Positions 18,062 through 27,916 of a stretch of DNA of 64,000 nucleotides are shown here, one piece after another (the first letter of the stretch is position 1; the number at the start of each line of letters is the position of its first letter). The notes beneath the pieces were generated by a model. The model searched no databases. It was given only the letters and a program-made list of their open reading frames with translations, and was not told the DNA's origin. This DNA is from Flavobacterium quisquiliarum (GTDB lineage: Bacteria; Bacteroidota; Bacteroidia; Flavobacteriales; Flavobacteriaceae): positions 1 to 64,000 of the forward strand of contig NZ_WWEM01000022.1 of assembly GCF_019308285.1 (NCBI RefSeq). The letters are read 5' to 3'. The translations under genes and the position numbers were made by a program.

Positions 18062-21000
18062 TTAAAAGCTAAAATCAACACCAAGTGAATACGTTTTAAG
18101 ATTTGGGAAAGCGCCATTATCTACACCTCTTTCGAAAATATTACTATTTGTAAATTCAGGATCTAAACCTTTATATTTTGTAATGGTAAGAATGTTTTGC
18201 GCTGATAATGTCAATCTCGCTCTTGAAATACCTGAATTCTTTAAAACACTTTGAGGCAGATTATATCCAAATCCAATATATTTCAATCTGATAAAATCTC
18301 CGTTTTCTAAGAAACGATCACTGTCTCCTCTTGAATTTAATGTAGATCCTTTTGTTACTCTAGGAAAATCGGTATTAGGATTTTCTGGTGTCCAAGGCTG
18401 AATACCAGCTCTATAGTTACTATTGTCATCAAATCTGTCGACAACACTTCTAAATCCATTGTAAACAGTAGCTCCGTGCGAAGCAATCCAGTTCATAGAA
18501 AAGTCAAAACCTTTGTATTCTGCTCCTGCATTTAGACCCATTTCAAATTCCGGCCACGGACTTCCCACAATAGCTTTATCTGTACTGGTAATTTGTCCGT
18601 CTCCATTAACATCTTTAAAACGAATGTCTCCAGGAACAGCATTTGGCATAATTACCTGACCATTTGCATTTTTGTAGTTGTCAATTTCCTGTTGGTTTTG
18701 AAACAATCCATCGGTCTGCAACACATACCACATTCCAACTGGATTACCTGCTCTTGTGATGGTATTTCCTGAAATGTTTTCATTTTGACCATTTCCTAAT
18801 GAAACCAGCTTATTATTTACTTTTGTAAAGTTGATAGAAGCATTAAAAGAGAATTCGTTGATTTTTTTGTTATAAGCCAATTCCAATTCAAGACCTTTAT
18901 TTTCTACAGTTGCAGCATTTGAAATTGGATTTCCGCCATCATTTCCAGTAGTCAATAAAATTGGGAAACCAAACAATACATCTTGTGTACGGGCAATAAA
19001 ATAATCTGCCGTAAAACGTAAATCATTATTTAAAACCGCTAAGTCTAAACCGAAATTGGTTTGTTTTAATTTTTCCCAACGCAATTGTGAATTCGACAAT
19101 TTGACCTGAGCAGCAGAAGAAAACAAATTCTGATCATTACCTAACACAATGGCTCCAAAATTGTTTACGAAGCTTTTGTATTCGTAGTAACCAATATTTC
19201 CAGAACCTAATTCTCCATAACTCGCTCTCAATTTTAAATCTTTAATGAATTCAGATTTAAAGAAAGATTCGTTGCTTACTCTCCAGCCTGCTGAAACAGA
19301 AGGAAAATTACCCCATTTGTTTTCATCACTGAACCTTGATGATCCGTCACGTCTTAAAACAGCATTCAATAAATAACGATTGTCATAATTGTATTCAATT
19401 CTTCCCAGATATGATGCAAGTGCTGCTTCATTAATAAACCCACCAACTACCGGCGAATCTCCCTGATTTAAAACTTCATAATACTGTCCAGTACCCGAAT
19501 TCATTGGCAGATTTCTCTTTGTTCCATAAATCTGATCGTATTTGTCTTTTTGAAAAGTCTGACCCACCAAAACCGTTAGATCATGTTTACCAAATTCTTT
19601 TTTAAAAGTCAAAGTATTTTCGAACAACGTAGTCTGGGATCTTCCTTTGTTTTGATCTGTCTGAGATGGATCTACCGGTTGGTTTAAAGTCCAGTTTCCT
19701 ACTTTTCTCATGAATTTATAAGAGTCAAAACTGGTTTCGTAGCCAAAGTTGAAGCGATATTTCAGCCAAGGAGCAAATTTTAATTCAGACCAGATGTTTC
19801 CTCTAATTCTGAAATTTTCATTTGTTGTATTCGCAAAATCAGCAATTGCTAGAGGGTTTGTACCAAAAGTATCTGCAACGCCTTGTTTTCCGTACCCATA
19901 TCCTCCTGGATTTGAAGCATCATAAAGCGGAATTGTTGGTGTCATTCTATACACATCAATAATTGGATTCCCAGACATTTCATCTGTTTTAGAATTACTG
20001 ATAGCCAAGTTTTCTCCAATACTGAAAATTCCTTTTGTACCACTTGAGTTGACGCGGAATGAAATTCTATCAAAATCAGTTCCAATAACCGTTCCTTCAT
20101 TTCCAAAATAATTTGCGGACATAAAAAACGTAGAATTTTCGTTTCCTCCAGAAAAACTAGCATTATAGTCCTGAATCATTCCGGTTCTGAATGTAGCATC
20201 TTGCCAATCCGTATTTACTGCCATGTTAAGATTTTGCCTATTGTATATAGTATTTCCGCCACTATCTGCTTTAGCATTATCATAGGCCATATTATTCCAT
20301 TTAGCAAACTCTTCAGTTCCCATCAAATTGTAACGAGGCATGATTTGAAAACTGCTTTTTGCCGAAACTTCAACTTGCAACGGGCCTTTTTTTCCTTTTT
20401 TAGTAGTAATAATGATTACTCCATTTGCAGCTCTTGAACCGTAGATAGCGGCTGCCGAAGCATCTTTTAAAACCTGAATACTTTCAATATCATTTGGGTT
20501 AAAATCTCTATTTCCTGTGGTTACTAAACCATCAATTACATACAAAGGATTTGTATTTTGAAGATTTTTAAGACCACGAATCTCTACATTCGCTTCCTGC
20601 CCAGGACGTCCGCCACCACGAACTTTAACTCCCGTAACTAAACCTTGTAATCCGTCTGCCACTGTAGTAACCTGGCGTTTTTGAATTTCTTCTGGTTTTA
20701 CTAAAGAAACAGCTCCGGTAAGGTCTTTCTTTTGCTGCGATCCATAACCTACCACAACAATTTCGTTGAGTTTCATGGCATCTTCTTCTAAAGTAATATT
20801 GATTGAAGTTCTGTTGTTAACTGCAACTTCTGTCGTTTTGTAGCCTTGCGAGCTGAAAACTAATGTTTGATTCCCGCCGACTGCAATTTTGAAGCTTCCG
20901 TCAAAATCTGTAGCGGCACCATTTTGTGTTCCTTTTATTAAAACATTCGCAAAAGGAATCGCTTCTCCCGAAGCGGCTGTGACTTTTCCCGTAACCGTGA

Positions 21001-21118
21001 TCTGTTGGGCAAAAGCGGACTGCAGTAATAAACTAAAGAAAACTAAGAGGTAATATCTCTTCGTTAAAAAGTGAGTGAGCTTTGTTTTCATTGATTTTTG
21101 CATTTTAGATAGTTTCAT
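18062..21118 (-). CDS. SusC/RagA family TonB-dependent outer membrane transporter
   Basis: TonB-dependent importer of oligosaccharides, about 1018 residues from the start chosen here. The order is signal peptide (YLLVFFSLLLQSAFAQ), carboxypeptidase-like domain (VTGKVTAASGEAIPFANVLIKG), TonB-box region (EIVVVGYGSQQKKDLTGAV), plug (GVKVRGGGRPGQEANVEIRG, NPLYVIDGL, IQVLKDASAAAIYGSRAANG), then a large beta-barrel ending in LGVDFSF. The open frame extends to 21187, but the first 23 residues look non-coding. ATGs at 21118, 21103 and 21091 are the realistic starts. It is the first gene of the operon and faces the hybrid two-component regulator gene across a 363-bp gap. There is no STN domain, in line with control by the neighbouring regulator rather than an anti-sigma factor. 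Confidence 0.94.
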   Translation of the reverse strand: MKLSKMQKSMKTKLTHFLTKRYYLLVFFSLLLQSAFAQQITVTGKVTAASGEAIPFANVLIKGTQNGAATDFDGSFKIAVGGNQTLVFSSQGYKTTEVAVNNRTSINITLEEDAMKLNEIVVVGYGSQQKKDLTGAVSLVKPEEIQKRQVTTVADGLQGLVTGVKVRGGGRPGQEANVEIRGLKNLQNTNPLYVIDGLVTTGNRDFNPNDIESIQVLKDASAAAIYGSRAANGVIIITTKKGKKGPLQVEVSAKSSFQIMPRYNLMGTEEFAKWNNMAYDNAKADSGGNTIYNRQNLNMAVNTDWQDATFRTGMIQDYNASFSGGNENSTFFMSANYFGNEGTVIGTDFDRISFRVNSSGTKGIFSIGENLAISNSKTDEMSGNPIIDVYRMTPTIPLYDASNPGGYGYGKQGVADTFGTNPLAIADFANTTNENFRIRGNIWSELKFAPWLKYRFNFGYETSFDSYKFMRKVGNWTLNQPVDPSQTDQNKGRSQTTLFENTLTFKKEFGKHDLTVLVGQTFQKDKYDQIYGTKRNLPMNSGTGQYYEVLNQGDSPVVGGFINEAALASYLGRIEYNYDNRYLLNAVLRRDGSSRFSDENKWGNFPSVSAGWRVSNESFFKSEFIKDLKLRASYGELGSGNIGYYEYKSFVNNFGAIVLGNDQNLFSSAAQVKLSNSQLRWEKLKQTNFGLDLAVLNNDLRFTADYFIARTQDVLFGFPILLTTGNDGGNPISNAATVENKGLELELAYNKKINEFSFNASINFTKVNNKLVSLGNGQNENISGNTITRAGNPVGMWYVLQTDGLFQNQQEIDNYKNANGQVIMPNAVPGDIRFKDVNGDGQITSTDKAIVGSPWPEFEMGLNAGAEYKGFDFSMNWIASHGATVYNGFRSVVDRFDDNSNYRAGIQPWTPENPNTDFPRVTKGSTLNSRGDSDRFLENGDFIRLKYIGFGYNLPQSVLKNSGISRARLTLSAQNILTITKYKGLDPEFTNSNIFERGVDNGAFPNLKTYSLGVDFSF

Positions 21119-21481
21119 TTCTTTTTGTGGTTTGGTTGGAAATATTGCGTTTTTAATCGTCCGGAAATCGAACAAGTAAAGAATCAATATTCTTTTCTAG
21201 TACTAAATTGTTCATTTTGTTTCAAAATTGTTAATGGTTCGATTTTTCAAAGTTTATTTTATTGATAGTATATTTTTAACCTTAAAATTTTATCAATATC
21301 ATTTATTTGAAAATTCAAATTAGGCGCTTTTTATTCAAAATAAAATGCTTCATTTGTGTCAATATCTCTCGCAAATGATTCAAATTGTACAAAAAAGGTC
21401 AATATTAACAAGCCTTGCAACATTTTGTAGAATATTGAGACGATTTGCAGAAACATTGATTTCAGCCTTAAAAAACAGCTT
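21119..21481. promoter_or_regulatory. Divergent control region between susC and the hybrid regulator gene
   Basis: 363 bp of AT-rich DNA without a credible gene. The susC promoter and the binding sites of the divergent AraC-type regulator should lie here. I looked for TAnnTTTG elements in both directions and found no good match, so no promoter is marked. Confidence 0.45.
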
Positions 21482-24400
21482 ATGCGTAAATTCTTTCTTT
21501 TTTTACTTTTCAGCATTTTTTCGATACATTTTTCAAATGCTCAGGAATATTATTTTAAACATTTTCAGGTCGAAGAAGGGCTTTCTAACAATACCGTATT
21601 AACCTCATTACAAGACAATGACGGTTTTATGTGGTTTGGAACAAAAGATGGCTTGAACCGCTTTGATGGTTATCGTTTTAAGACCTACAGAAGCAATGGA
21701 GATCCGATTCACAGCCTTGGAAGCAATTATATTCAGTCATTACATGAAAATAATGGCACCATCTGGGTTGGAACCGATAAAGGTTTATATCATTATGACA
21801 AGAAGCTGGATCGTTTCTCGATTTTGAATGAAGCCATTAATGATCGTATCAATGACATCAATCACGACCTAAAAGGCAACATTTGGTTCATTTCGGGCAA
21901 CATTTTGTATAAGTATGCACCAAATAAAAAAGAAACGACCACTTTCAACCCAAACAAATATTTTGTTTCTACTTCTATTACGAGAGATTACAAAGGCGAA
22001 ATCTGGGCTTCTTCTTTAAATAAGATTTATCATTATTCAGAAGAAAATCATTCTTTTGAAAATATTACCTTAAATCCGCCAGCGAATAAAGCGAATTTCA
22101 GAATTACAGTAATTTATGCCGTTGATCCAGAAAATGTCGTAATTGGAACACAAGACGACGGAATTCTGATTTACAATCGAAAAGACAAAACGACAAACGA
22201 ACTGAAATTTGGCATTAAAGAACCCGTTTTTGTTCGTCAATTTAAGAAAAGAGGAAACGATGAACTTTGGATTGCAAGCGAATCCGGCGTTTATGTTTAT
22301 AATTTAAAGACCAAAACGGCTGTAAATCTTAAAAAGAATTACAATGATCCGTATGCGATTTCAGACAATGCTGCCTATTCTATTTTGATTGATAAAGAAA
22401 ATGGTGTTTGGATTGGAACTTATTTTGGCGGTGTCAATTATCATCAAAAACAATATACCCAGTTTAAAAAATACTTTCCGCAGGAAGGCCAGAATTCTAT
22501 TAGCGGAAGCGCTGTCAGAGAAATTCATAAAGACGATCAAGGTGATTTATGGATTGGAACGGAAGATGCGGGTGTAAATCGTTTTAATCCGAAAACACAA
22601 AAATTTACTTCTTATCCTGTTTCCTACTATAATATTCATGCTTTAATGCCAAGAAAAGACAAAATCTGGGTCGGAACTTTTGAGCATGGCTTGGATGTTC
22701 TAGATCGAAATTCCGGCAAGATTTTAAAACATTACAGTGCCAATGATGGAAGCGGTCTGCACAGCAACTTTATTTTTTCTTTTTATGAAATGAAAAATAA
22801 CGATTTGATTGTCGTGACTACATCTGGCCTTTACCGATATAATGAACAGGCTGATAATTTTGAAATCCTGAAATTCTTTCCGGAGACTTTTCATTATACC
22901 AATTTTAAAGAAGACAGCGACGGTAATCTTTGGGCGGGAAGTTATCGCGACGGTTTGTTGTTTTATAATCCGAAAACCAAAAAGAAAGAGGTTTTTACCT
23001 ACGATTATAAAAATCCAAATGGAATCAGCAACAATACCATGAATGCTATTTTTGAAGACAGTTCCAAAAATTTATGGATTGCTACAGAAAATGGTTTAAA
23101 TCTGGTGGATCGAAAGAAACACACTTTTACCAAATTCACTACCAAAAACGGAATGCCAAGCAACGTTTTCTATTCCATTTTAGAAGATGATGCTAAAAAT
23201 TTATGGCTAACGACTTCTAAAGGTTTGGTAAAATTTGGCCCGGATCATAAAACAATCAAGATTTTTACTACTGCAAATGGTTTATTGAGTGATCAGTTTA
23301 ATTACAATTCGGCTTTTAAAGATGCAAACGGCGATATGTATTTTGGAAATCTGAACGGAATGATCAGTTTTAATCCGAAGCATTTTACCAAAAACAAATA
23401 CACTCCTTTTATCTATATCACCAATCTTCAGATCAATAATAAGGATATCGAAGTAAACAGTCCCGACTCGCCTATTTCACAATCAATTTCGTTTCTGGAC
23501 GAATTGGAACTCAACAACAGTCAGTCTTCATTTAATCTCGAATTTGCTTCTTTAAACTATACCGCGCCAGAATTGACCGAATATTGGTTTCAATTGGAAA
23601 ATGTAAACAATGATTGGGTTTATTTAGGAAGAAACAACAAGGTTTTCTTTACCGAATTGGCGCCTGGCGATTATGTTTTTAAAGTAAAATCCTTAAATAG
23701 TTTTGGTGTTTGGAGTAAGGAAGTGAAACTAAAAATCACGATTCTGCCACCGTTTTACGCGAGTACTTTGGCTTATATTCTCTATTTCGTATTAATATGC
23801 GCCGGATTCTACTACATCATTCGTTATTCGCAGAATCTTACTCAGATTAAGAATAACCGCAAAATCAAACATCTGAATGATGAAAAAGAAAAAGAAATCT
23901 ATCAGGCTAAAATTGATTTTTTTACGAATGTAGCACACGAAATCAGAACGCCGTTGACTTTGATAAAAGGGCCTTTGGAGAAACTTTTAGGCATAGAATA
24001 CGAATCGAAAGAAGTTCCTCAACATCTTTCGATCATGAAAAAAAATACTTCCCGTTTGTTGAAATTAGTTAACGAATTACTTGATTTTAGAAAATCGGAA
24101 ATTGGCGGATTGAAACTGACTTTTGTTGAAACGAATATTTCTTCGATGGTTCGAAACTTTCATTTAAGATTCAGCCAGTTAATCGAAGAACGCGGACTTC
24201 AGTTTGAATTGGAATTGGGTGAAAAAGATATTTTTGCTTTTGTTGATAAAGAAGCCTTTAAAAAGATTTTAAGCAATTTAATCAATAATGCCATCAAATA
24301 CTCAAACGAAAAAGTCATCATTTCTTTGTTTCGAGATGAAAAGAAACTGACTTTAATTGTAAAAAATGACGGAAATGTGATTCCGATTCATTTAAAAGAC

Positions 24401-25408
24401 AAGATTTTTGAACCTTTCTTTAGAGTCGATGACAGCAGTACGGCTTCCGGAACTGGAATTGGACTTTCGCTAGCGCATTCGTTGGCACAATTGCATAACG
24501 GAAATTTGAAATTAGTGGAAGATTTAAATTATAACATTTTCGAATTGACTGTTCCGTTACATCAGGAACAGGAATTTATGCTTTACGCCGATTCTAAAAA
24601 AGAGGAAGAAGAAACTGAAACATCGAAAGAAACTGTTGAAATCAAAAACGAAAAAGCACAGATTTTGGTGGTTGAAGACAATGAAGATCTTTTGAGTTTT
24701 ATTACCTCAGAATTGGCTGGAACTTATGCTATTTTGAAAGCTGAAAATGGTGAAGAAGCGCTGAAAATCATTCATAACGAAAACATTCAATTGGTAATTT
24801 CCGATGTTTCGATGCCAATTATGGACGGAATTACGATGTGCAAAACCATTAAAACCAATCTGGAAACGAGTCATATTCCCGTTATTTTATTAACTGCGAA
24901 AAACTCGCTCAAATCACAAATTGACGGACTTGAAGTGGGCGCCGATGCTTATATCGCGAAACCATTTTCTATGGATTATTTAAAAGTACAGGCCAATAAT
25001 CTGATCGAAAACCGAAGACAGATTATGAATTACTACGCGAGTTCACCTCTTTCGCATATTAAAAGCATCGCCCACAATAAAACGGATGAAAAATTCCTAA
25101 AAAAACTCGACGATGAAATCCTTAAAAACATTACCGATCAGGATTTGAGTGTAGAATCGCTTGCCGAAATCATGAATATGAGCCGTTCGACTTTATACCG
25201 AAAAATCAAAGACATCACGAATCTAAGTCCAAACGAACTGATTAATATTGTTCGCTTAAAACGCGCCGCGGAATTATTATTGAATGAAAATTATAAAATG
25301 TACGAAATCGCAGAAATGGTAGGTTACAAATCACAAACGAGCTTTGGGCGAAATTTCCAAAAGCATTTTAATATGTCGCCTTCGGATTATATTCAGACGA
25401 ATCGTTAA
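21482..25408 (+). CDS. Hybrid two-component system sensor/regulator of the polysaccharide locus
   Basis: A 1308-residue one-protein two-component system of the BT-HTCS type. In order: a signal peptide (ending SIHFSNAQ); periplasmic two-bladed propeller repeats at about 25-680 (many copies of GNLWAGS or NLWIATENGLN type); a Y_Y_Y domain at about 690-755; one membrane span at about 757-782 (YILYFVLICAGFYYIIRY). The kinase has phospho-acceptor His819 in FTNVAHEIRTPLTL, N box NLINNAIKYS and G box GTGIGLSLAHSLAQ. A receiver domain follows with Asp1108 (LVISDVSMPIMDG), and then a C-terminal AraC helix-turn-helix (about 1205-1308). Family members bind a breakdown oligosaccharide in the periplasm and activate the adjacent locus. 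It is divergent from susC, so that locus is its expected target. Confidence 0.95.
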   Translation: MRKFFLFLLFSIFSIHFSNAQEYYFKHFQVEEGLSNNTVLTSLQDNDGFMWFGTKDGLNRFDGYRFKTYRSNGDPIHSLGSNYIQSLHENNGTIWVGTDKGLYHYDKKLDRFSILNEAINDRINDINHDLKGNIWFISGNILYKYAPNKKETTTFNPNKYFVSTSITRDYKGEIWASSLNKIYHYSEENHSFENITLNPPANKANFRITVIYAVDPENVVIGTQDDGILIYNRKDKTTNELKFGIKEPVFVRQFKKRGNDELWIASESGVYVYNLKTKTAVNLKKNYNDPYAISDNAAYSILIDKENGVWIGTYFGGVNYHQKQYTQFKKYFPQEGQNSISGSAVREIHKDDQGDLWIGTEDAGVNRFNPKTQKFTSYPVSYYNIHALMPRKDKIWVGTFEHGLDVLDRNSGKILKHYSANDGSGLHSNFIFSFYEMKNNDLIVVTTSGLYRYNEQADNFEILKFFPETFHYTNFKEDSDGNLWAGSYRDGLLFYNPKTKKKEVFTYDYKNPNGISNNTMNAIFEDSSKNLWIATENGLNLVDRKKHTFTKFTTKNGMPSNVFYSILEDDAKNLWLTTSKGLVKFGPDHKTIKIFTTANGLLSDQFNYNSAFKDANGDMYFGNLNGMISFNPKHFTKNKYTPFIYITNLQINNKDIEVNSPDSPISQSISFLDELELNNSQSSFNLEFASLNYTAPELTEYWFQLENVNNDWVYLGRNNKVFFTELAPGDYVFKVKSLNSFGVWSKEVKLKITILPPFYASTLAYILYFVLICAGFYYIIRYSQNLTQIKNNRKIKHLNDEKEKEIYQAKIDFFTNVAHEIRTPLTLIKGPLEKLLGIEYESKEVPQHLSIMKKNTSRLLKLVNELLDFRKSEIGGLKLTFVETNISSMVRNFHLRFSQLIEERGLQFELELGEKDIFAFVDKEAFKKILSNLINNAIKYSNEKVIISLFRDEKKLTLIVKNDGNVIPIHLKDKIFEPFFRVDDSSTASGTGIGLSLAHSLAQLHNGNLKLVEDLNYNIFELTVPLHQEQEFMLYADSKKEEEETETSKETVEIKNEKAQILVVEDNEDLLSFITSELAGTYAILKAENGEEALKIIHNENIQLVISDVSMPIMDGITMCKTIKTNLETSHIPVILLTAKNSLKSQIDGLEVGADAYIAKPFSMDYLKVQANNLIENRRQIMNYYASSPLSHIKSIAHNKTDEKFLKKLDDEILKNITDQDLSVESLAEIMNMSRSTLYRKIKDITNLSPNELINIVRLKRAAELLLNENYKMYEIAEMVGYKSQTSFGRNFQKHFNMSPSDYIQTNR

Positions 25409-25775
25409 TTATTTTAAACACATAGAAACATAGATACTACTAACGCAAAAAGGCATTTCATTTACATCAAAACACATAGCAATAGTTTAATTGCCAATTT
25501 TTGTTGAGTTTCTTGCAATGACAAACTTTAAGGAATAGTAAAGAGTTATAAAAAATTAAGTCAAAATGTTTTTAAAATATAGCCTGCGGTTTCAACCGCA
25601 GGAACACAACGCATATAACACAATGCATATCTGGACGTCCACGCGGTTGAAACCGCGGTCTATGTTTGAAAATTGGAGCTTTTAGTTATCTCTCTGCGAA
25701 CTTAAAATAAAATGTAATAACTAAACCTTGCGTTTCTTTGCGAAAATCCTTTGCGGACTTTGCGGTTAAAAAAAA
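25409..25775. repeat. Repeat-filled intergenic region
   Basis: No gene in 367 bp. It holds a half element AAACACATAGAAACATAG (about 25416-25434). It also holds a hairpin CCTGCGGTTTCAACCGCAGG (25583-25602) with a related, more diverged GCGGTTGAAACCGCGG stretch near 25638-25656. A CTTTGCG-rich element at 25690-25770 recurs in inverted orientation at 28789-28865. It separates the hybrid regulator from the convergent LytTR gene. Confidence 0.8.
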
Positions 25776-26483
25776 TTATCTAATTCCTAACAGCGAATAC
25801 AATTCCTCCTTTTTATTCAAAGCCACAGAAATATTTTTCCCATCAATCAATTCGATCCTGTTTCCATTTAAGCTTCTGACTGCTTCAAGATTTAGGATAA
25901 AAGAACGCTGAACACGAAAAAACATTGGAAGTTTCAAAACTTCTTCCATTGCTTTTAAAGTCCCTAAGGTCTTATAAGATCCGCCGTTAATGACAAATTT
26001 CAAATAATCGTCCTGCGCTTCTACATAAAGGATTTCATTCAATAAAATCTTAATCAGTTTTCCTTCCGATTTAATAAAAATGCGATCTGAATTGATTTGA
26101 TGTACAGAAGCTGTTTTCTTTAATGAAAGGTATTCTTTGGCGCGATTTACCGCTTTTAAAAAACGATCGAAACGAACCGGTTTTACCAGATAATCTGAAG
26201 CCCCGGTTTCAAATCCATCCAAAGCAAAATTGCGGTGCGCTGTTATAAAAATAATGACAGGAGGGTTCGTAAGGGATTGTACCAGTTCTAAACCTGTGAA
26301 TTTTGGCATTTCTATATCGCTGAACACAATATCAATTGTATTTTCCTGCAGATGCATCAATGCCTTTGCAGGTTCTCCAAATGAAGCTTCCAATTGCAGA
26401 AAAGGGATTTCGCTAATAAAAGACTCTATAATATCTCTCGCAATCGGTTCGTCATCTACGACAATGCATTTCAACTTTTCCAT
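25776..26483 (-). CDS. LytTR-family response regulator
   Basis: A 235-residue DNA-binding response regulator. The receiver domain (1-115) has acidic residues DDEP, phosphorylation site Asp56 in IVFSDIEMP, the Thr in FITAH and the Lys in YLVKPVRF. A LytTR DNA-binding domain (about 130-235) has ILYVEAQDDYLKFV, FFRVQRSFILNLEAV and GKNISVALNKKEEL. Its start codon overlaps the stop codon of the sensor kinase gene by one base (TAATG), so the pair is translationally coupled. No target gene is evident; a two-gene LytS/LytR-type system of this kind is common in Bacteroidota. Confidence 0.93.
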   Translation of the reverse strand: MEKLKCIVVDDEPIARDIIESFISEIPFLQLEASFGEPAKALMHLQENTIDIVFSDIEMPKFTGLELVQSLTNPPVIIFITAHRNFALDGFETGASDYLVKPVRFDRFLKAVNRAKEYLSLKKTASVHQINSDRIFIKSEGKLIKILLNEILYVEAQDDYLKFVINGGSYKTLGTLKAMEEVLKLPMFFRVQRSFILNLEAVRSLNGNRIELIDGKNISVALNKKEELYSLLGIR

Positions 26484-27652
26484 TACTTTCTTAAAACTAT
26501 TTTTAAATCAACTTTAAAAGACGATTTTAGATTTTTAATTTCCAATTCGTATTGATCCGGATACAATAATTCCAGACGTTTACGGGCATTCTCTACTCCT
26601 ATTCCACCGAAATTCTCAGTTGTAAAACTTTCATCAACATCATTTTCTAAACTCAACCAAAACGTGTTGTTTTCAATCTTAATCTCAAGTTTTACAAAGG
26701 CATTTTGAGTGCTTTTTAATCCGTATTTAAAAGCATTTTCAATGAAAGTAAAAGTCAAAAGTGGTGCAATAAAAAGTCCTGCGGTTTGGTTTTCTCCTTG
26801 TATATTGACCTGAATATTGACTTCATCAGCATAACGCATCTTTTCTAAAGCGATATAATTTTGGATAAAATCCAATTCTTTCTCTAGGCGAACGATTTCA
26901 GTATTTGATTCATACAAAGTATAACTCATAATATCCGAAAGATTCAGGATAATTTCTGGCGCGAGATTGTCTTTCCTAACCGTTAATCCGTATAAATTAT
27001 TCAAAGTATTAAATAAAAAATGTGGATTTAATTGCGCTTTCAGAAAATCTTTTTCCATTTGAATATTCTGAATTTCCAATGCCAATTTCTCTTTCTCTAT
27101 TTGAAATTTCCTGTGGTATAGTTTTACAATTTCAACCAAAATCTTAGCAAAACAAAAAGGGGAAAGCAGAGAAATAATGATTATAGTCTGCGAAAGCATT
27201 CTTTTTAAAGAAACAGCTTCTAAAAAAGTCTGTTCTGCACTCATTTTGATGACGCCTTTTAATTCTCCAAAATCAACTTCAAGACCTAAAATATAATATA
27301 AAAGGGAAACAAAGTATGTTGAAGCCATCCATAGAAAAATCGAAACTGGGAAAACCAACACTAAAAGCACTATAATTCTAGTTTTGCTTACTGAGAAAAT
27401 CTTTGGAAGCAAAAGATAAAACAACATATAAAAGACAATAATATTAACCAAAGCCATTCTTATAGTAAGCAGAACGGCATCAAAATAAACCAAATGATAA
27501 CCGATTACATAACTCAAAAACAATAAAACAGAAAACACAAACCACATCAAAAGATGCAGTAAAATTCGATTTCTTTTGGTAAAAAACAGATCAAAGTTTA
27601 AGGACGCTATTTTATCTAAAAAATAGCCCGAAGCAGTTGTGGTATTTGGCAT
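26483..27652 (-). CDS. LytS-like sensor histidine kinase
   Basis: A 389-residue membrane sensor kinase. About four transmembrane segments lie at roughly 33-52, 58-83, 92-122 and 152-175. A short coiled coil follows (about 180-205), and then the His_kinase domain with phospho-acceptor His211 in LNPHFLFNTLNNLYGL. The ATPase domain has FIENAFKYGLKS (N box) and GGIGVENARKRLELLYP (G box). There is no extracellular sensor domain of note, so the membrane part itself is probably the sensor. It is first in a two-gene operon with the LytTR regulator. A TATATTTG promoter element lies about 24 bp upstream. Confidence 0.93.
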   Translation of the reverse strand: MPNTTTASGYFLDKIASLNFDLFFTKRNRILLHLLMWFVFSVLLFLSYVIGYHLVYFDAVLLTIRMALVNIIVFYMLFYLLLPKIFSVSKTRIIVLLVLVFPVSIFLWMASTYFVSLLYYILGLEVDFGELKGVIKMSAEQTFLEAVSLKRMLSQTIIIISLLSPFCFAKILVEIVKLYHRKFQIEKEKLALEIQNIQMEKDFLKAQLNPHFLFNTLNNLYGLTVRKDNLAPEIILNLSDIMSYTLYESNTEIVRLEKELDFIQNYIALEKMRYADEVNIQVNIQGENQTAGLFIAPLLTFTFIENAFKYGLKSTQNAFVKLEIKIENNTFWLSLENDVDESFTTENFGGIGVENARKRLELLYPDQYELEIKNLKSSFKVDLKIVLRK

Positions 27653-27675
27653 GTAATACAGTTGTAAAGCAGTTT

Positions 27676-27683
27676 CAAATATA
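27676..27683 (-). promoter_or_regulatory. Promoter -7 element TATATTTG for the kinase/LytTR operon
   Basis: Exact match to the Bacteroidota TAnnTTTG -7 element on the minus strand, 24 bp from the start codon. No clear TTTG is seen at -33. Confidence 0.5.
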
Positions 27684-27711
27684 ATTTATTTTTTCTCGCT
27701 GATGTAATATT

Positions 27712-27894
27712 AAACACATAGAAACATAGTTTTTCTTTGCGGTTCAAGGCTTTTCAGTTCTTTAATGAATGTGGTTTCCACTTTTTAACACGATAATTTT
27801 GTTATCCTGACAAACTGTGTGGACTATGTGTGAGAAACTAGTTTCTTTCTCTATTCTTTTTTAGACAAACAAATGACTATGTTTCTATGTGTTT
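27712..27894. repeat. Inverted repeat unit, AAACACATAGAAACATAG arms
   Basis: Perfect 18-bp arms at 27712-27729 and 27877-27894. The interior carries GAAACTAGTTTC and a decayed TTGTTATCCTGACAA stretch where other copies have the full GTCAT hairpin. Confidence 0.85.
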
Positions 27895-27916
27895 AAAAAT
27901 GATCCACACACAAAAA

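Noticed and set aside
21119..21187. Longer N terminus of the first SusC (start at 21187)
   Set aside because: The 23 extra residues would bury the signal peptide and look non-coding; ATGs at 21118 or later restore a normal export signal.
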